A stretch of DNA of 64,000 nucleotides from the NCBI RefSeq assembly GCF_000241325.1, contig NZ_BAEI01000056.1, positions 78,105 through 142,104 on the forward strand. Direction: 5' to 3'. The notes beneath the pieces are model-generated. The model saw nothing but the letters and a program-made list of their open reading frames with translations. It ran no database searches and was not told where the DNA came from. Positions 57,169 through 64,000 of this stretch are shown piece by piece. The position numbers and the translations under genes are program-made. Numbering within the stretch: the first letter of the stretch is position 1; every line of letters starts with the position of its first letter. This stretch comes from Gordonia polyisoprenivorans NBRC 16320 = JCM 10675. Lineage in GTDB: Bacteria; Actinomycetota; Actinomycetes; Mycobacteriales; Mycobacteriaceae.

Positions 57169-59738
57169 CCGTCCTCGAGATCCCCGACCTGTGCCTGGTG
57201 GTCATGGTGGGAGTGTCCGGCTCCGGCAAGTCCACCTTCGTTCGCCGTCACTTCGACACCACCGAGGTGCTGTCGTCGGATGCCTTGCGCGCCATGGTCG
57301 CCGACGACCCCACCGATCAGTCGGCCACCGCCGATGCCTTCGCGGTGCTCTCCGACGTCGCCGGACGGCGTCTGCGTCGCGGACTGTTGACCGTGGTCGA
57401 CGCGACCTCGCTGCGTCCGGAGGACCGTCGGGTGCTGCTCGACCTCGCACGCGAGGCAGACGTCTTCGCGGTCGCCATCATCCTCGACGTCCCGCGCGGC
57501 GAGCTCACCAGGAGAGCATCGGTCACCGGCACCGACGAGGGGGTCCTCGCACGGCAGTACAACCTGCTGCGCAACAGTCGAAAAGTGCTGCGCAAGGAAG
57601 GGTTCCGGTACGTCCATCATCTCGACGGAGTCGCCGAGATCGACGCCGCCCAGGTCGTCCGAACACGCCTGTACCACGACAAGCGCGATCTGCGCGGGCC
57701 GTTCGACATCATCGGCGACGTCCACGGATGTGCCACCGAACTCGTCGACCTGCTGCGCGCCCTCGACTGGGTGGTCGAGGTGGGTGACGATGGCCGGGTC
57801 CGCGGCGTCCCCGAACACCCGCAGGGCCGCACGGCGGTCTTCGTCGGCGATCTCGTCGACCGTGGTCCGGACAGCCCGCAGGTCATCGCGGTGGTGCGGG
57901 CGATGGTCGATGCCGGCCGCGCACTCTGCGTGCGCGGCAACCACGAGGAGAAGCTGGTGCGGTTGCTCCGCGCCGGACCGGGCAATGGGCGCGGGTCAGG
58001 TGGTGCCGAGATCCGCGCGCGACACGGTGCCGACCTGACGTTGGCGCAGCTCGCACAGACGACCGACGAGTTCCGCACCGAGGCAACGGAGTTCCTCGAC
58101 GGTCTGATCACCCAGCTCGTGCTCGACGACGGACGACTCGTCGTCGCGCACGCGGGGCTCGCCGAGCGCTACCACGGACGCACATCGGGGCGGGTCCGCA
58201 GCGCGGCGCTCTACGGTGAGACCACCGGTGAGACCGACCGCTGGGGATTCCCGGTGCGGATCGACTGGGCCCGGAACTATCGCGGGCAGGCGCAGGTCGT
58301 GTACGGACACACTCCGGTACCGCAGGCGGCGTGGGTCAACAACACGATCTGCATCGATACCGGATGCGTGTTCGGTGGCGCGTTGACGGCGGTGCGTTAC
58401 CCGGAGCGGGAGGTCGTGTCGGTGCCGGCACGGACGACGTACTTCGATGCCGGACGCCCGCTCGGTTACGGGCACAGCGCTGCCGACGACCGCGTGCGTG
58501 CACGGCTGCGCCTTGCCGACGTCGTCGGAAAGCGCTCCATCCGAACCGGATACGGGCCACCGGTGTCGATTCGCGCCGAGAATGCGGCGGCAGCACTCGA
58601 GGTGATGTCGCGATACTCCGTCGACCCACGATGGTTGCGTTACCTGCCGCCGACGATGAGTCCGATCGGCTCCGATCGCGACGATCTCCTGGAGAGTCCC
58701 GGCGCCGCATTCACGTTCTTCCGCGAGCAGGGCATCTCGAGAGTGATGTGCGAGGAGAAGCACATGGGGTCGCGCGCGATCATGGTGCTCACCGCCGACA
58801 AGGACACCGCGTTGCGCTGTTTCGGGGTGCGCGGTGGCAGTGGCGCTCTGTACACGCGTACCGGTCGGCCCTTCTTCGACGGCTCCGACGAGCACGCGCT
58901 CCTCGCGCGGGCGCGCACCGCGGCCACTGGGTTGTTCGACCGGCTGGACGCGACGTGGCTGATCCTCGACGCCGAGCTGCTGCCGTGGAACATCAAGGGC
59001 GAGAGCCTGGTTCGTGACGAGTTCGCCGAGGTCTCCGCGGCCGGCCGGGCCGAAAGCGAGGTGCTGCAGAGCGAACTGGCCCATGCACAGGCCCGCGGCC
59101 TGGCGCTGGACGCCGACCTCGACGCCCTCGTGCGTCGTCGAGCCGACCTCGGCGCGTTCACCGACGCCTACGCGGGCCATGTGCACCCGGGCGCCGGAAT
59201 CGACGACGTTCGCATCGCGCCATTCGAGGTGCTGGCCTGCGGGGGTGGCTCGGCAGGGGAGATAACCCTCGAGTCACGCTCGCCCGCATGGCATCTGGAC
59301 GCCGCCGCGACCCTCGCCGATGCCGACGACGGAGTGTTCACCCGAACCCGCCACCGCGTGGTCGACGTCGATGATCGGCGCTCGTGTGCGGCTGCGGAGC
59401 AGTGGTGGGCCGATCTGACATCGACGGGTGGCGAGGGGATGGTCGTCAAACCGTTCGCCAATGCGGTGCGCGACGCTGCCGGACGTTTGCCGCCGGCCGG
59501 GGTCAAGGTCCGTGGGCGTGAGTATCTGCGCATCGTCTACGGGCCATCGTACCTCGATGACCTGGCGCGCTTGCGATCTCGCGATCTGCGGCACAAGCGG
59601 TCGATGGCAGGGCGTGAGTATCGGCTGGGCCGTGAGGCCCTGGCCCGCCACGCGGCGGGAGCCCCGCTCTGGCAGGTGCACGAGTGCGTCTTCGGGGTGC
59701 TGGCGTTGGAATCCGAGCCCGTCGACACCCGCCTGTGA
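57165..59738 (+). CDS. pnkp: Polynucleotide kinase-phosphatase-ligase Pnkp (RNA repair)
   Basis: An 857-aa three-domain RNA repair enzyme. Kinase (1-170): P-loop GVSGSGKST (16-24), phosphorylates 5'-OH ends. Metallophosphatase (about 180-425): DIIGDVHG (D185/H187), VGDLVDRGPDS (D229), VRGNHEEK (N259/H260) and VVAHAG, removes 2',3'-cyclic or 3'-phosphates. Ligase (about 490-857): the adenylation lysine K532 in EEKHMGSRAIM, DAELLPWN and GMVVKPF. Together with Hen1 it rebuilds tRNA or other RNA cut by ribotoxins. ATG 57165 overlaps the hen1 stop. No ribotoxin gene is visible nearby. It ends in a 24-bp duplicated segment shared with the convergent monooxygenase gene. Confidence 0.95.
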   Translation: MTVLEIPDLCLVVMVGVSGSGKSTFVRRHFDTTEVLSSDALRAMVADDPTDQSATADAFAVLSDVAGRRLRRGLLTVVDATSLRPEDRRVLLDLAREADVFAVAIILDVPRGELTRRASVTGTDEGVLARQYNLLRNSRKVLRKEGFRYVHHLDGVAEIDAAQVVRTRLYHDKRDLRGPFDIIGDVHGCATELVDLLRALDWVVEVGDDGRVRGVPEHPQGRTAVFVGDLVDRGPDSPQVIAVVRAMVDAGRALCVRGNHEEKLVRLLRAGPGNGRGSGGAEIRARHGADLTLAQLAQTTDEFRTEATEFLDGLITQLVLDDGRLVVAHAGLAERYHGRTSGRVRSAALYGETTGETDRWGFPVRIDWARNYRGQAQVVYGHTPVPQAAWVNNTICIDTGCVFGGALTAVRYPEREVVSVPARTTYFDAGRPLGYGHSAADDRVRARLRLADVVGKRSIRTGYGPPVSIRAENAAAALEVMSRYSVDPRWLRYLPPTMSPIGSDRDDLLESPGAAFTFFREQGISRVMCEEKHMGSRAIMVLTADKDTALRCFGVRGGSGALYTRTGRPFFDGSDEHALLARARTAATGLFDRLDATWLILDAELLPWNIKGESLVRDEFAEVSAAGRAESEVLQSELAHAQARGLALDADLDALVRRRADLGAFTDAYAGHVHPGAGIDDVRIAPFEVLACGGGSAGEITLESRSPAWHLDAAATLADADDGVFTRTRHRVVDVDDRRSCAAAEQWWADLTSTGGEGMVVKPFANAVRDAAGRLPPAGVKVRGREYLRIVYGPSYLDDLARLRSRDLRHKRSMAGREYRLGREALARHAAGAPLWQVHECVFGVLALESEPVDTRL

Positions 59739-59783
59739 GCACTCACATCATGTGCCCCGTGAACACTCACATCATGTGTTCGG
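59736..59783. repeat. 24-bp tandem duplication at the pnkp / monooxygenase convergent ends
   Basis: Units 59736-59759 and 59760-59783 share TGANCACTCACATCATGTG. Unit 1 holds the pnkp stop TGA; unit 2 holds the stop and last two Met codons of the convergent gene. Confidence 0.9.
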
Positions 59784-61515
59784 GATGGATGTGGGTGGGC
59801 ATCAGCTGCAGCATCGACATCCGGAAGGCCATCTCGCGGCGGTTGTCGACGAGTTCGGAATACAGGTCGGTGAGGGCGGCGTCGCCGAGATTGTGCGGCC
59901 CCACCACGCGATAACAGGAAGGGTTGAAGCTGCCGAACCACAGCTGGATGAACAGCTTCGGGTTGGTGAGCATCATCCGCATCGGGATCAGACACCCGAT
60001 CTCACGCGCGAGCGCGTCGAGGTAGAGCACCTGGGACGGGATCGCTTCGGTGTGCCGAGGGCTCAATGCCGTCCAGTACTCCTCCCACTCCTTCTCACGC
60101 CCGATGCGTTCGTCGATGTCGGCGGGCGGGGTGAGTGTGCCGCTGAGTACCCGGGCGAAGTACCGCGCCTGCATCTCCGCGCACACCGGGATTCCGCCGG
60201 AGAACGGACGCACGAAGCCGATGAAGGCCACCGTGCCCTGGTGTTCCGGATGCAGGAAGTGCTTGTACAGGTTGCGCACGTTGCCGTCCTTGACCTGTAG
60301 GTCGCCGATCGACAACGACTCCTTGGTGAAACCGGTACACAGCACCACCGTGTCGAACTCGGCGGAGGTGCCGTCGCCGAAGGTGATCGCGGTGCCCTGC
60401 GAGTGCGTGAGCCCGCGGTCGTTGAGTGTCACCCGCCCGCTCACCAGGTGCGGGATGAAACTGACGTTCTTGCAGAAGATGGTGCGTTGTGCCCAGCTGC
60501 CGTCGGGATGCGACCGTCGATTCCAGGTCCGGATCAGTTCGAAGTTCGCGTCGTCGTGCACGGTGCCCACGTCGAGTTTGGGCGGGAACATCGGCTCGCC
60601 CATCGGATTCAGTGCGGACTTCGGTCGGCGGCGGGCGGGAACGAGTCGTTCGGTTGCCACCCGGACCGCGCCGAGCGCGGTCGTCACCACCCCGAGGACG
60701 ACCGAGACCGCGAGGAACACGGCCTTGGCGATCGTGCTCGTTCCCCAGAACGTGTCGAGGACGAACGGCTCGTCGCTCGAGCGGCGCAGCATCTCGTGGT
60801 GGTGCGACCGGACGGTCCCGTGGTCGGTGGTGCGGTCGCCGTTCATGATCCGGGGCAGCAGGTAGTTGTAGGAGCGGATCGACAGCGTCGCCGCGGCGGC
60901 GACGTCACCCACCTCGCGCACGATGTCGGCACCGGACTCGGCGAGCCCGACGATCAGGACGCGTTTTCCACGAAAACGTTCGTTGTTGCGGTACTCGCTG
61001 GAGTGCACGATCTCCCCGGTGAATCCCTCGAGCTCGGCGATGTCGCGATTCGGCGTGGCGAACGGCCCCGAGCACACCGCGACCGCGTCGAACCTTTCGG
61101 CACGGACGGCTCCGGCGGCGCCTCCGGCGTCGCGTACATCGACCCGCCACGTCGTGCCGTCACGGGTGACATCGACGACCTCATGACCGGCTCGGATGTG
61201 CTCGAGCAGACCGAAACGTTCGGCGTATCCCTTCAGGTAGTCGAAATATTGTGCCCGCGAATAGAACTCGCGCTCACCCCGACTGCCGTCGCTGACGTGG
61301 GGATGATCGGAGTAGGCCATCAGCTTCATCGAGATGGTCAGCATCAGGGTGTCGTAGGCCTTCATCTGCGCGGCGTCCGCGCCGTCGGCATCGCGCAGCC
61401 AGATCCCGCCGACATCCGGATTCTTCTCGAAACAGACCACCTCGTGGCCTTCGTCGAGGAGTTGTTTGATGGTCGTGAGACCGCACGGACCGGCGCCGAC
61501 CACGCAGACCTTCAT
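59767..61515 (-). CDS. Flavin-containing monooxygenase-like FAD protein, likely iron-regulated
   Basis: A 582-aa FAD/NADPH enzyme of the FMO class. FAD loop VVGAGPCGLTTIKQL (residues 6-20), EKNPDVGGIW, the FMO fingerprint FTGEIVHSSEYRN, and the second dinucleotide loop VLIVGLAESGADIV (Ala in place of one Gly), then VVLCTGF. A hydrophobic stretch (about 275-300) may anchor it to the membrane. The substrate is unknown; hydroxylation or N-oxidation is possible. ATG 61515 has AAGGA upstream; the longer frame is weak. A 15/19 IdeR/DtxR-like box overlaps its -10, so low iron should induce it (inference). Confidence 0.85.
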   Translation of the reverse strand: MKVCVVGAGPCGLTTIKQLLDEGHEVVCFEKNPDVGGIWLRDADGADAAQMKAYDTLMLTISMKLMAYSDHPHVSDGSRGEREFYSRAQYFDYLKGYAERFGLLEHIRAGHEVVDVTRDGTTWRVDVRDAGGAAGAVRAERFDAVAVCSGPFATPNRDIAELEGFTGEIVHSSEYRNNERFRGKRVLIVGLAESGADIVREVGDVAAAATLSIRSYNYLLPRIMNGDRTTDHGTVRSHHHEMLRRSSDEPFVLDTFWGTSTIAKAVFLAVSVVLGVVTTALGAVRVATERLVPARRRPKSALNPMGEPMFPPKLDVGTVHDDANFELIRTWNRRSHPDGSWAQRTIFCKNVSFIPHLVSGRVTLNDRGLTHSQGTAITFGDGTSAEFDTVVLCTGFTKESLSIGDLQVKDGNVRNLYKHFLHPEHQGTVAFIGFVRPFSGGIPVCAEMQARYFARVLSGTLTPPADIDERIGREKEWEEYWTALSPRHTEAIPSQVLYLDALAREIGCLIPMRMMLTNPKLFIQLWFGSFNPSCYRVVGPHNLGDAALTDLYSELVDNRREMAFRMSMLQLMPTHIHPEHMM

Positions 61516-61574
61516 GGATGTCCTTCGAGATGCGAGTCGGGGCCCTGCCGCCGACACCCGGCACCGGATTGGTG

Positions 61575-61593
61575 TTAGGCGAGGCTAACATTA
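61575..61593. promoter_or_regulatory. IdeR/DtxR-like iron box upstream of the monooxygenase
   Basis: TTAGGCGAGGCTAACATTA matches the consensus TTAGGTTAGGCTAACCTAA at 15 of 19 positions, including the central AGGCTAAC. It lies 60-78 bp before the start codon and overlaps TAGCCT (61587-61582, minus), a probable -10. Confidence 0.65.
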
Positions 61594-61666
61594 GTTGCAG
61601 GGCGCCCTCAAACCGCGCGACGAACCGGGGACCAAGGTCCCGCGAGAACCATGATGGTCACGCCGA

Positions 61667-62818
61667 TCAGGTGCGGCCGCGCATCGTTCGTCGTACGAGG
61701 GTGGTACGGGTGGGCTGATCGAGAGCCGCGAACACCCGGCGCATCGCGGCAAGGGTGCCCGTGAGATCTGCGCGTTCGCTCAGGTAGCTGCGCTGTGACT
61801 CGAGCGGCAACGCGAGAAAGGCGTCGAAGAACCGAACGGTTTGCACGGGGTCGAGACCCAGCAGGACCGCGGCCCCGCGCAGGCGCAGACGCCACACCTG
61901 CCGTGCACGCCACGGCCACAACACCTCCGAGGCGTCCTCGTCGTCGGCGACCGCCCGTGCTGCGGTGTCGGCCCACCGCAGCGCGGACGCCACGCCGTAT
62001 CCGGTGGTCGGATTCACGAATCCGCCTGCGGCGCCGAATCGCAGCGGCTTGAGACGCCACGGGGTGGGCGAGGCGACGAGCACCGGGAACGACACCCGCT
62101 CACGGTGCCGTGCGCCGTCGCCGGAAATGCCGTGGCCGGCCAGGCGGACGGTGAGGCGGTTGGCGAGTTCGGCGACCGGCAGGGCCGGGCGGCCGATCAG
62201 GCAGGTCTCCTCGAGGAGGATCGCGTCGTCGCCGACGGGTACGGCGTAGAGGAACGACGGTGCCGCGCCGCGGGGGCTCCACGGCGGACCGTGTCGCGGC
62301 GCTCGCCAGTCCATGAGGACCGCCTCGGCGCCGTCGAGGACCGGCGCCGCCTCGTCGCGTCCGACCACGATGCCGAATGCCGTCTGGCGCGGGGCCGCCC
62401 GGGCCGACGGGCCGTCGGCCGCCGCACCCCGACAATCGAACACCGTCCCGGCGCGATGGACGGTGCCGCCGTCGGTGATGACCCGGTCGGGGGCGACGTG
62501 CCGCGCCCGGGCCTCGACGACGTCGACGCCGTCGAGGTGCAGGCGTCGTTGCAGCCCGACCGTGTCGAAGACGCTGTAACCGCGTGGGATGTGACGCCGG
62601 TGGACCGCATGGGCGGCCACCGACGCCGTCCGTGCGGCGATCACCGAGTCGTCGAGCCATGCCGGTAGCTCGTCGGTCCACGCCGCATACGTTGCGGTCC
62701 ATCGTCGTTCGACGCGCGAATCGATGAGCGTCACCGGCACGCCGTGATGGGCGAGCCGATGGGCCAGTGCCCGGCCGGAAGGTCCGGCACCGATCACGAT
62801 CGCGGCCGGGCCCCTCAC
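61667..62818 (-). CDS. Lycopene cyclase-like FAD protein (CrtL/CrtY family)
   Basis: A 383-aa member of the lycopene beta-cyclase family, which converts linear carotenes to ringed ones without net redox change. Seen: the FAD loop IVIGAGPSGRALAHRL, GYSVFDTVGLQRRL, FLYAVPVGDDAILLEETCLIGRP (family motif with the catalytic acidic residues) and FGAAGGFVNPTTGYGVASALR. No carotenoid genes (crtE/B/I) are in view, so the substrate is inferred from the family. GTG 62818 lies in a 14-bp tandem repeat (62817-62844). It is probably in one transcript with the upstream SDR gene (49-bp gap). Confidence 0.85.
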   Translation of the reverse strand: MRGPAAIVIGAGPSGRALAHRLAHHGVPVTLIDSRVERRWTATYAAWTDELPAWLDDSVIAARTASVAAHAVHRRHIPRGYSVFDTVGLQRRLHLDGVDVVEARARHVAPDRVITDGGTVHRAGTVFDCRGAAADGPSARAAPRQTAFGIVVGRDEAAPVLDGAEAVLMDWRAPRHGPPWSPRGAAPSFLYAVPVGDDAILLEETCLIGRPALPVAELANRLTVRLAGHGISGDGARHRERVSFPVLVASPTPWRLKPLRFGAAGGFVNPTTGYGVASALRWADTAARAVADDEDASEVLWPWRARQVWRLRLRGAAVLLGLDPVQTVRFFDAFLALPLESQRSYLSERADLTGTLAAMRRVFAALDQPTRTTLVRRTMRGRT

Positions 62819-62844
62819 CCCAGCACCCTTACCCCAGCACCCTC
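62817..62844. repeat. 14-bp tandem repeat at the cyclase start
   Basis: ACCCCAGCACCCTT (62817-62830) and ACCCCAGCACCCTC (62831-62844). The first unit overlaps the GTG start. Confidence 0.8.
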
Positions 62845-62867
62845 ACACCCGGCCCGCGCGACGTCAC

Positions 62868-63656
62868 TCACACGGTGCCGGTGGCCATGAGGCCTCCGTC
62901 GATCCGCAGTGTCTCGCCGGTGATCCACGACGAGCCGTCGCCGGCCAGGAATGCTGCCGCGGCGGCGATGTCCTCGGTTTCGCCGAGACGTCCGAGTGGG
63001 TACCGCGCGACCGCCTTGGCCTCGTTGTCGCCGCTGATGAGCACGTCGGCGAACTTGGTCCGGACGATGGCGGGTGCGATGGCGTTGACCCGGATGCCCG
63101 CGGGTCCGAGTTCCCAGGCGAGTTCTTCGGTCAGCCTGATCAGCGCTGCCTTGGACGCGCCGTAGGCGGCGATCACGCCGGTCGACCGCAGCCCGGCCAC
63201 CGACGCCACGTTGATCACCGCGCCTCCGTGCTCGGCCATACCCGCTCGGTATGCCTCCTGGACGAAGCCCAGCGCCGCAACCACGTTGGTGTCGAACGTC
63301 TTTCGGACGGCGTCGAGATCGGCGTCCATCAGCGGCCCCGCGGTCGGCGCGATGCCGGTGTTGTTGACCAGGATGTGGATCCCGCCGTTCGACACCGCCG
63401 CGGCCACGGCCTCCGCCCGGTGTGCGGCGTCCCCGGTGTTGCCGGGCGCCGCGGTGACCCGCGCGTCGGGGACCACGGTGCGAATCTGCGCAGCGGCGGC
63501 CTCGAGTGCATCGGGCTTGCGGCCGGTGATGACGACGGCGGCTCCGCGACGGGCGAGTTCGGTGGCGATGCCCAATCCGATACCCCGGCTGGAGCCGGTG
63601 ACGAGAGCGGAACGACCGGTGAGGTCGGGTACGGGAAATGAAGTGGTGTCGGTCAC
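62868..63656 (-). CDS. Short-chain dehydrogenase/reductase
   Basis: A 262-aa classical SDR: NADP-binding LVTGSSRGIGLGIATELARRG, NNTGIAPTAG (variant of NNAG), the catalytic Ser in INVASVAG, Tyr/Lys in YGASKAAL and the closing PLGRLGETEDIAAAAAFLAGDGSSWITGETLRIDGG. This is the FabG-like pattern, but the substrate is unknown. I use GTG 63656 because TAAGGT precedes it by 7 nt; an in-frame GTG at 63665 would overlap the -10. It probably heads a two-gene unit with the lycopene cyclase-like gene. Confidence 0.88.
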   Translation of the reverse strand: MTDTTSFPVPDLTGRSALVTGSSRGIGLGIATELARRGAAVVITGRKPDALEAAAAQIRTVVPDARVTAAPGNTGDAAHRAEAVAAAVSNGGIHILVNNTGIAPTAGPLMDADLDAVRKTFDTNVVAALGFVQEAYRAGMAEHGGAVINVASVAGLRSTGVIAAYGASKAALIRLTEELAWELGPAGIRVNAIAPAIVRTKFADVLISGDNEAKAVARYPLGRLGETEDIAAAAAFLAGDGSSWITGETLRIDGGLMATGTV

Positions 63657-63663
63657 AGGTGTC

Positions 63664-63669
63664 ACCTTA
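63664..63669 (-). promoter_or_regulatory. -10 element of a leaderless SDR transcript
   Basis: On the minus strand TAAGGT is followed by 7 nt and GTG 63656. Confidence 0.6.
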
Positions 63670-63715
63670 TCGACTTCTCGTCCGTCATCCGTGCGGCACC
63701 GTCGACACCTGCGAA

Positions 63716-63734
63716 TTTGCTTAGGCTATCCTCA
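63716..63734. promoter_or_regulatory. IdeR/DtxR-like iron box upstream of the glycosyltransferase
   Basis: TTTGCTTAGGCTATCCTCA matches TTAGGTTAGGCTAACCTAA at 15 of 19 positions. It overlaps TAGGCT (63722-63727) and TATCCT (63727-63732), either of which could be the glycosyltransferase -10. The divergent SDR start is 60 bp away. Confidence 0.55.
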
Positions 63735-63768
63735 TCACGAAGCGTATGGAACTGGGAAGCGAGGTGCG

Positions 63769-64000
63769 GTGAGGGTGAGGCCGACCGTCGGCGTCGTGAT
63801 CCCCGTGTACCGGTGCGCGCCCTATGTTCGAGGCTGCCTCGAATCGGTTCTGGCGCAGACCTTTCCCGTCGACGAGATCGTGCTCGTCGATGACCGTGGG
63901 GGCGACGAATCGGTTCCGCTGGCCCAGCGGGTGCTGGCCGAGCACGGGCGCCCGCATACGCTCATCCGCCAACCCCGCAACGGCGGTCTGGGACGGGCGC
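63769..64000 (+). CDS. Family 2 glycosyltransferase (partial, runs off the right edge)
   Basis: The frame from GTG 63769 (an in-frame GTG at 63775 is also possible; GAAGCGAGG precedes) encodes a GT2 start: RPTVGVVIPVYRCAPYVRGCLESVLAQTF, then DEIVLVDDRGGDES with the nucleotide-sugar Asp pair, and LIRQPRNGGLGRA. It transfers a sugar from a nucleotide donor; the acceptor is unknown. About 77 codons are visible. The promoter carries an iron-box-like site. It might act with the adjacent carotenoid-type gene (glycosylated carotenoid) or in an envelope/siderophore pathway; the sequence here cannot decide. Confidence 0.85.
   Translation, partial: MRVRPTVGVVIPVYRCAPYVRGCLESVLAQTFPVDEIVLVDDRGGDESVPLAQRVLAEHGRPHTLIRQPRNGGLGRA

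Noticed and set aside
63721..63972. 83-codon minus-strand frame at the right edge
   Set aside because: Antisense to a clear GT2 glycosyltransferase start and lacking any motif.

Overview
The window is a GC-rich actinobacterial chromosome segment. Its gene order matches, from memory, the Mycobacterium tuberculosis stretch mihF (Rv1388) to the suf locus (Rv1460-Rv1466): mihF-gmk-rpoZ-coaBC-metK, priA-fmt-rsmB, rpe, riboflavin genes, uvrC-rapZ-yvcK-whiA, gap-pgk-tpiA-secG, pgl/opcA/zwf/tal/tkt, ctaB, qor, ctaA, ABC genes, mptB, sufR-sufBDCSUT. This places it in the Mycobacteriales. The ppc gene, DUF222/HNH gene, carotenoid cyclase and repeat style suggest Gordonia or a close relative (inference). 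There is no prophage, insertion sequence, CRISPR array, tRNA or rRNA.

Layout. 0-1.3 kb: a sensor kinase. 1.8-10.2 kb: housekeeping run from mihF to rsmB (nucleoid protein, GMP kinase, RNAP omega, CoA and SAM synthesis, degenerate PriA, initiator tRNA formylation, 16S rRNA methylation). 10.3-11.9 kb: an accessory island with an Xre regulator divergent from an extra methionine aminopeptidase, plus a DUF4440 protein. 12.0-17.5 kb: rpe, ribD, a LapA-like protein, an FMN riboswitch, ribE-ribBA-ribH and a PH-domain protein. 17.5-23.6 kb: a methyltransferase and uvrC-rapZ-yvcK-whiA. 23.7-30.2 kb: lower glycolysis, secG and ppc. 30.2-32.5 kb: a DUF222/HNH gene inside a cluster of about 40-bp palindromic repeats. 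32.5-39.1 kb: a minus-strand pentose phosphate operon (tkt-tal-zwf-opcA-pgl). 39.4-48.6 kb: heme A synthesis (ctaB, ctaA), qor, a phosphoribosyltransferase, a broken MerR gene beside an alpha/beta hydrolase, an ABC exporter and mptB. 48.7-55.8 kb: the SUF Fe-S operon under SufR, then a DUF1992 protein. 55.8-59.7 kb: the Hen1/Pnkp RNA repair pair. 59.8-64 kb: an FAD monooxygenase, a lycopene cyclase-like protein, an SDR and the start of a glycosyltransferase, with two IdeR/DtxR-like iron boxes.

Regulatory themes read directly from the DNA: (1) at least nine genes fit a leaderless pattern, a TANNNT -10 followed after 6-8 nt by ATG or GTG, and at uvrC and whiA the upstream stop codon TAG is the first half of the -10. 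(2) The Xre/MetAP divergent region carries two matching GGTA-N6-TACC palindromes. (3) A MerR-style promoter (19-bp spacer filled by a long perfect palindrome) drives a hydrolase, but the divergent merR gene has a one-base frameshift. (4) Short tandem duplications of 13-36 bp sit at many gene boundaries, especially between convergent genes, and one has expanded inside riboflavin synthase. I found no large wholly novel system. The Xre/MetAP module and the iron-box cluster at the right end are the best leads.
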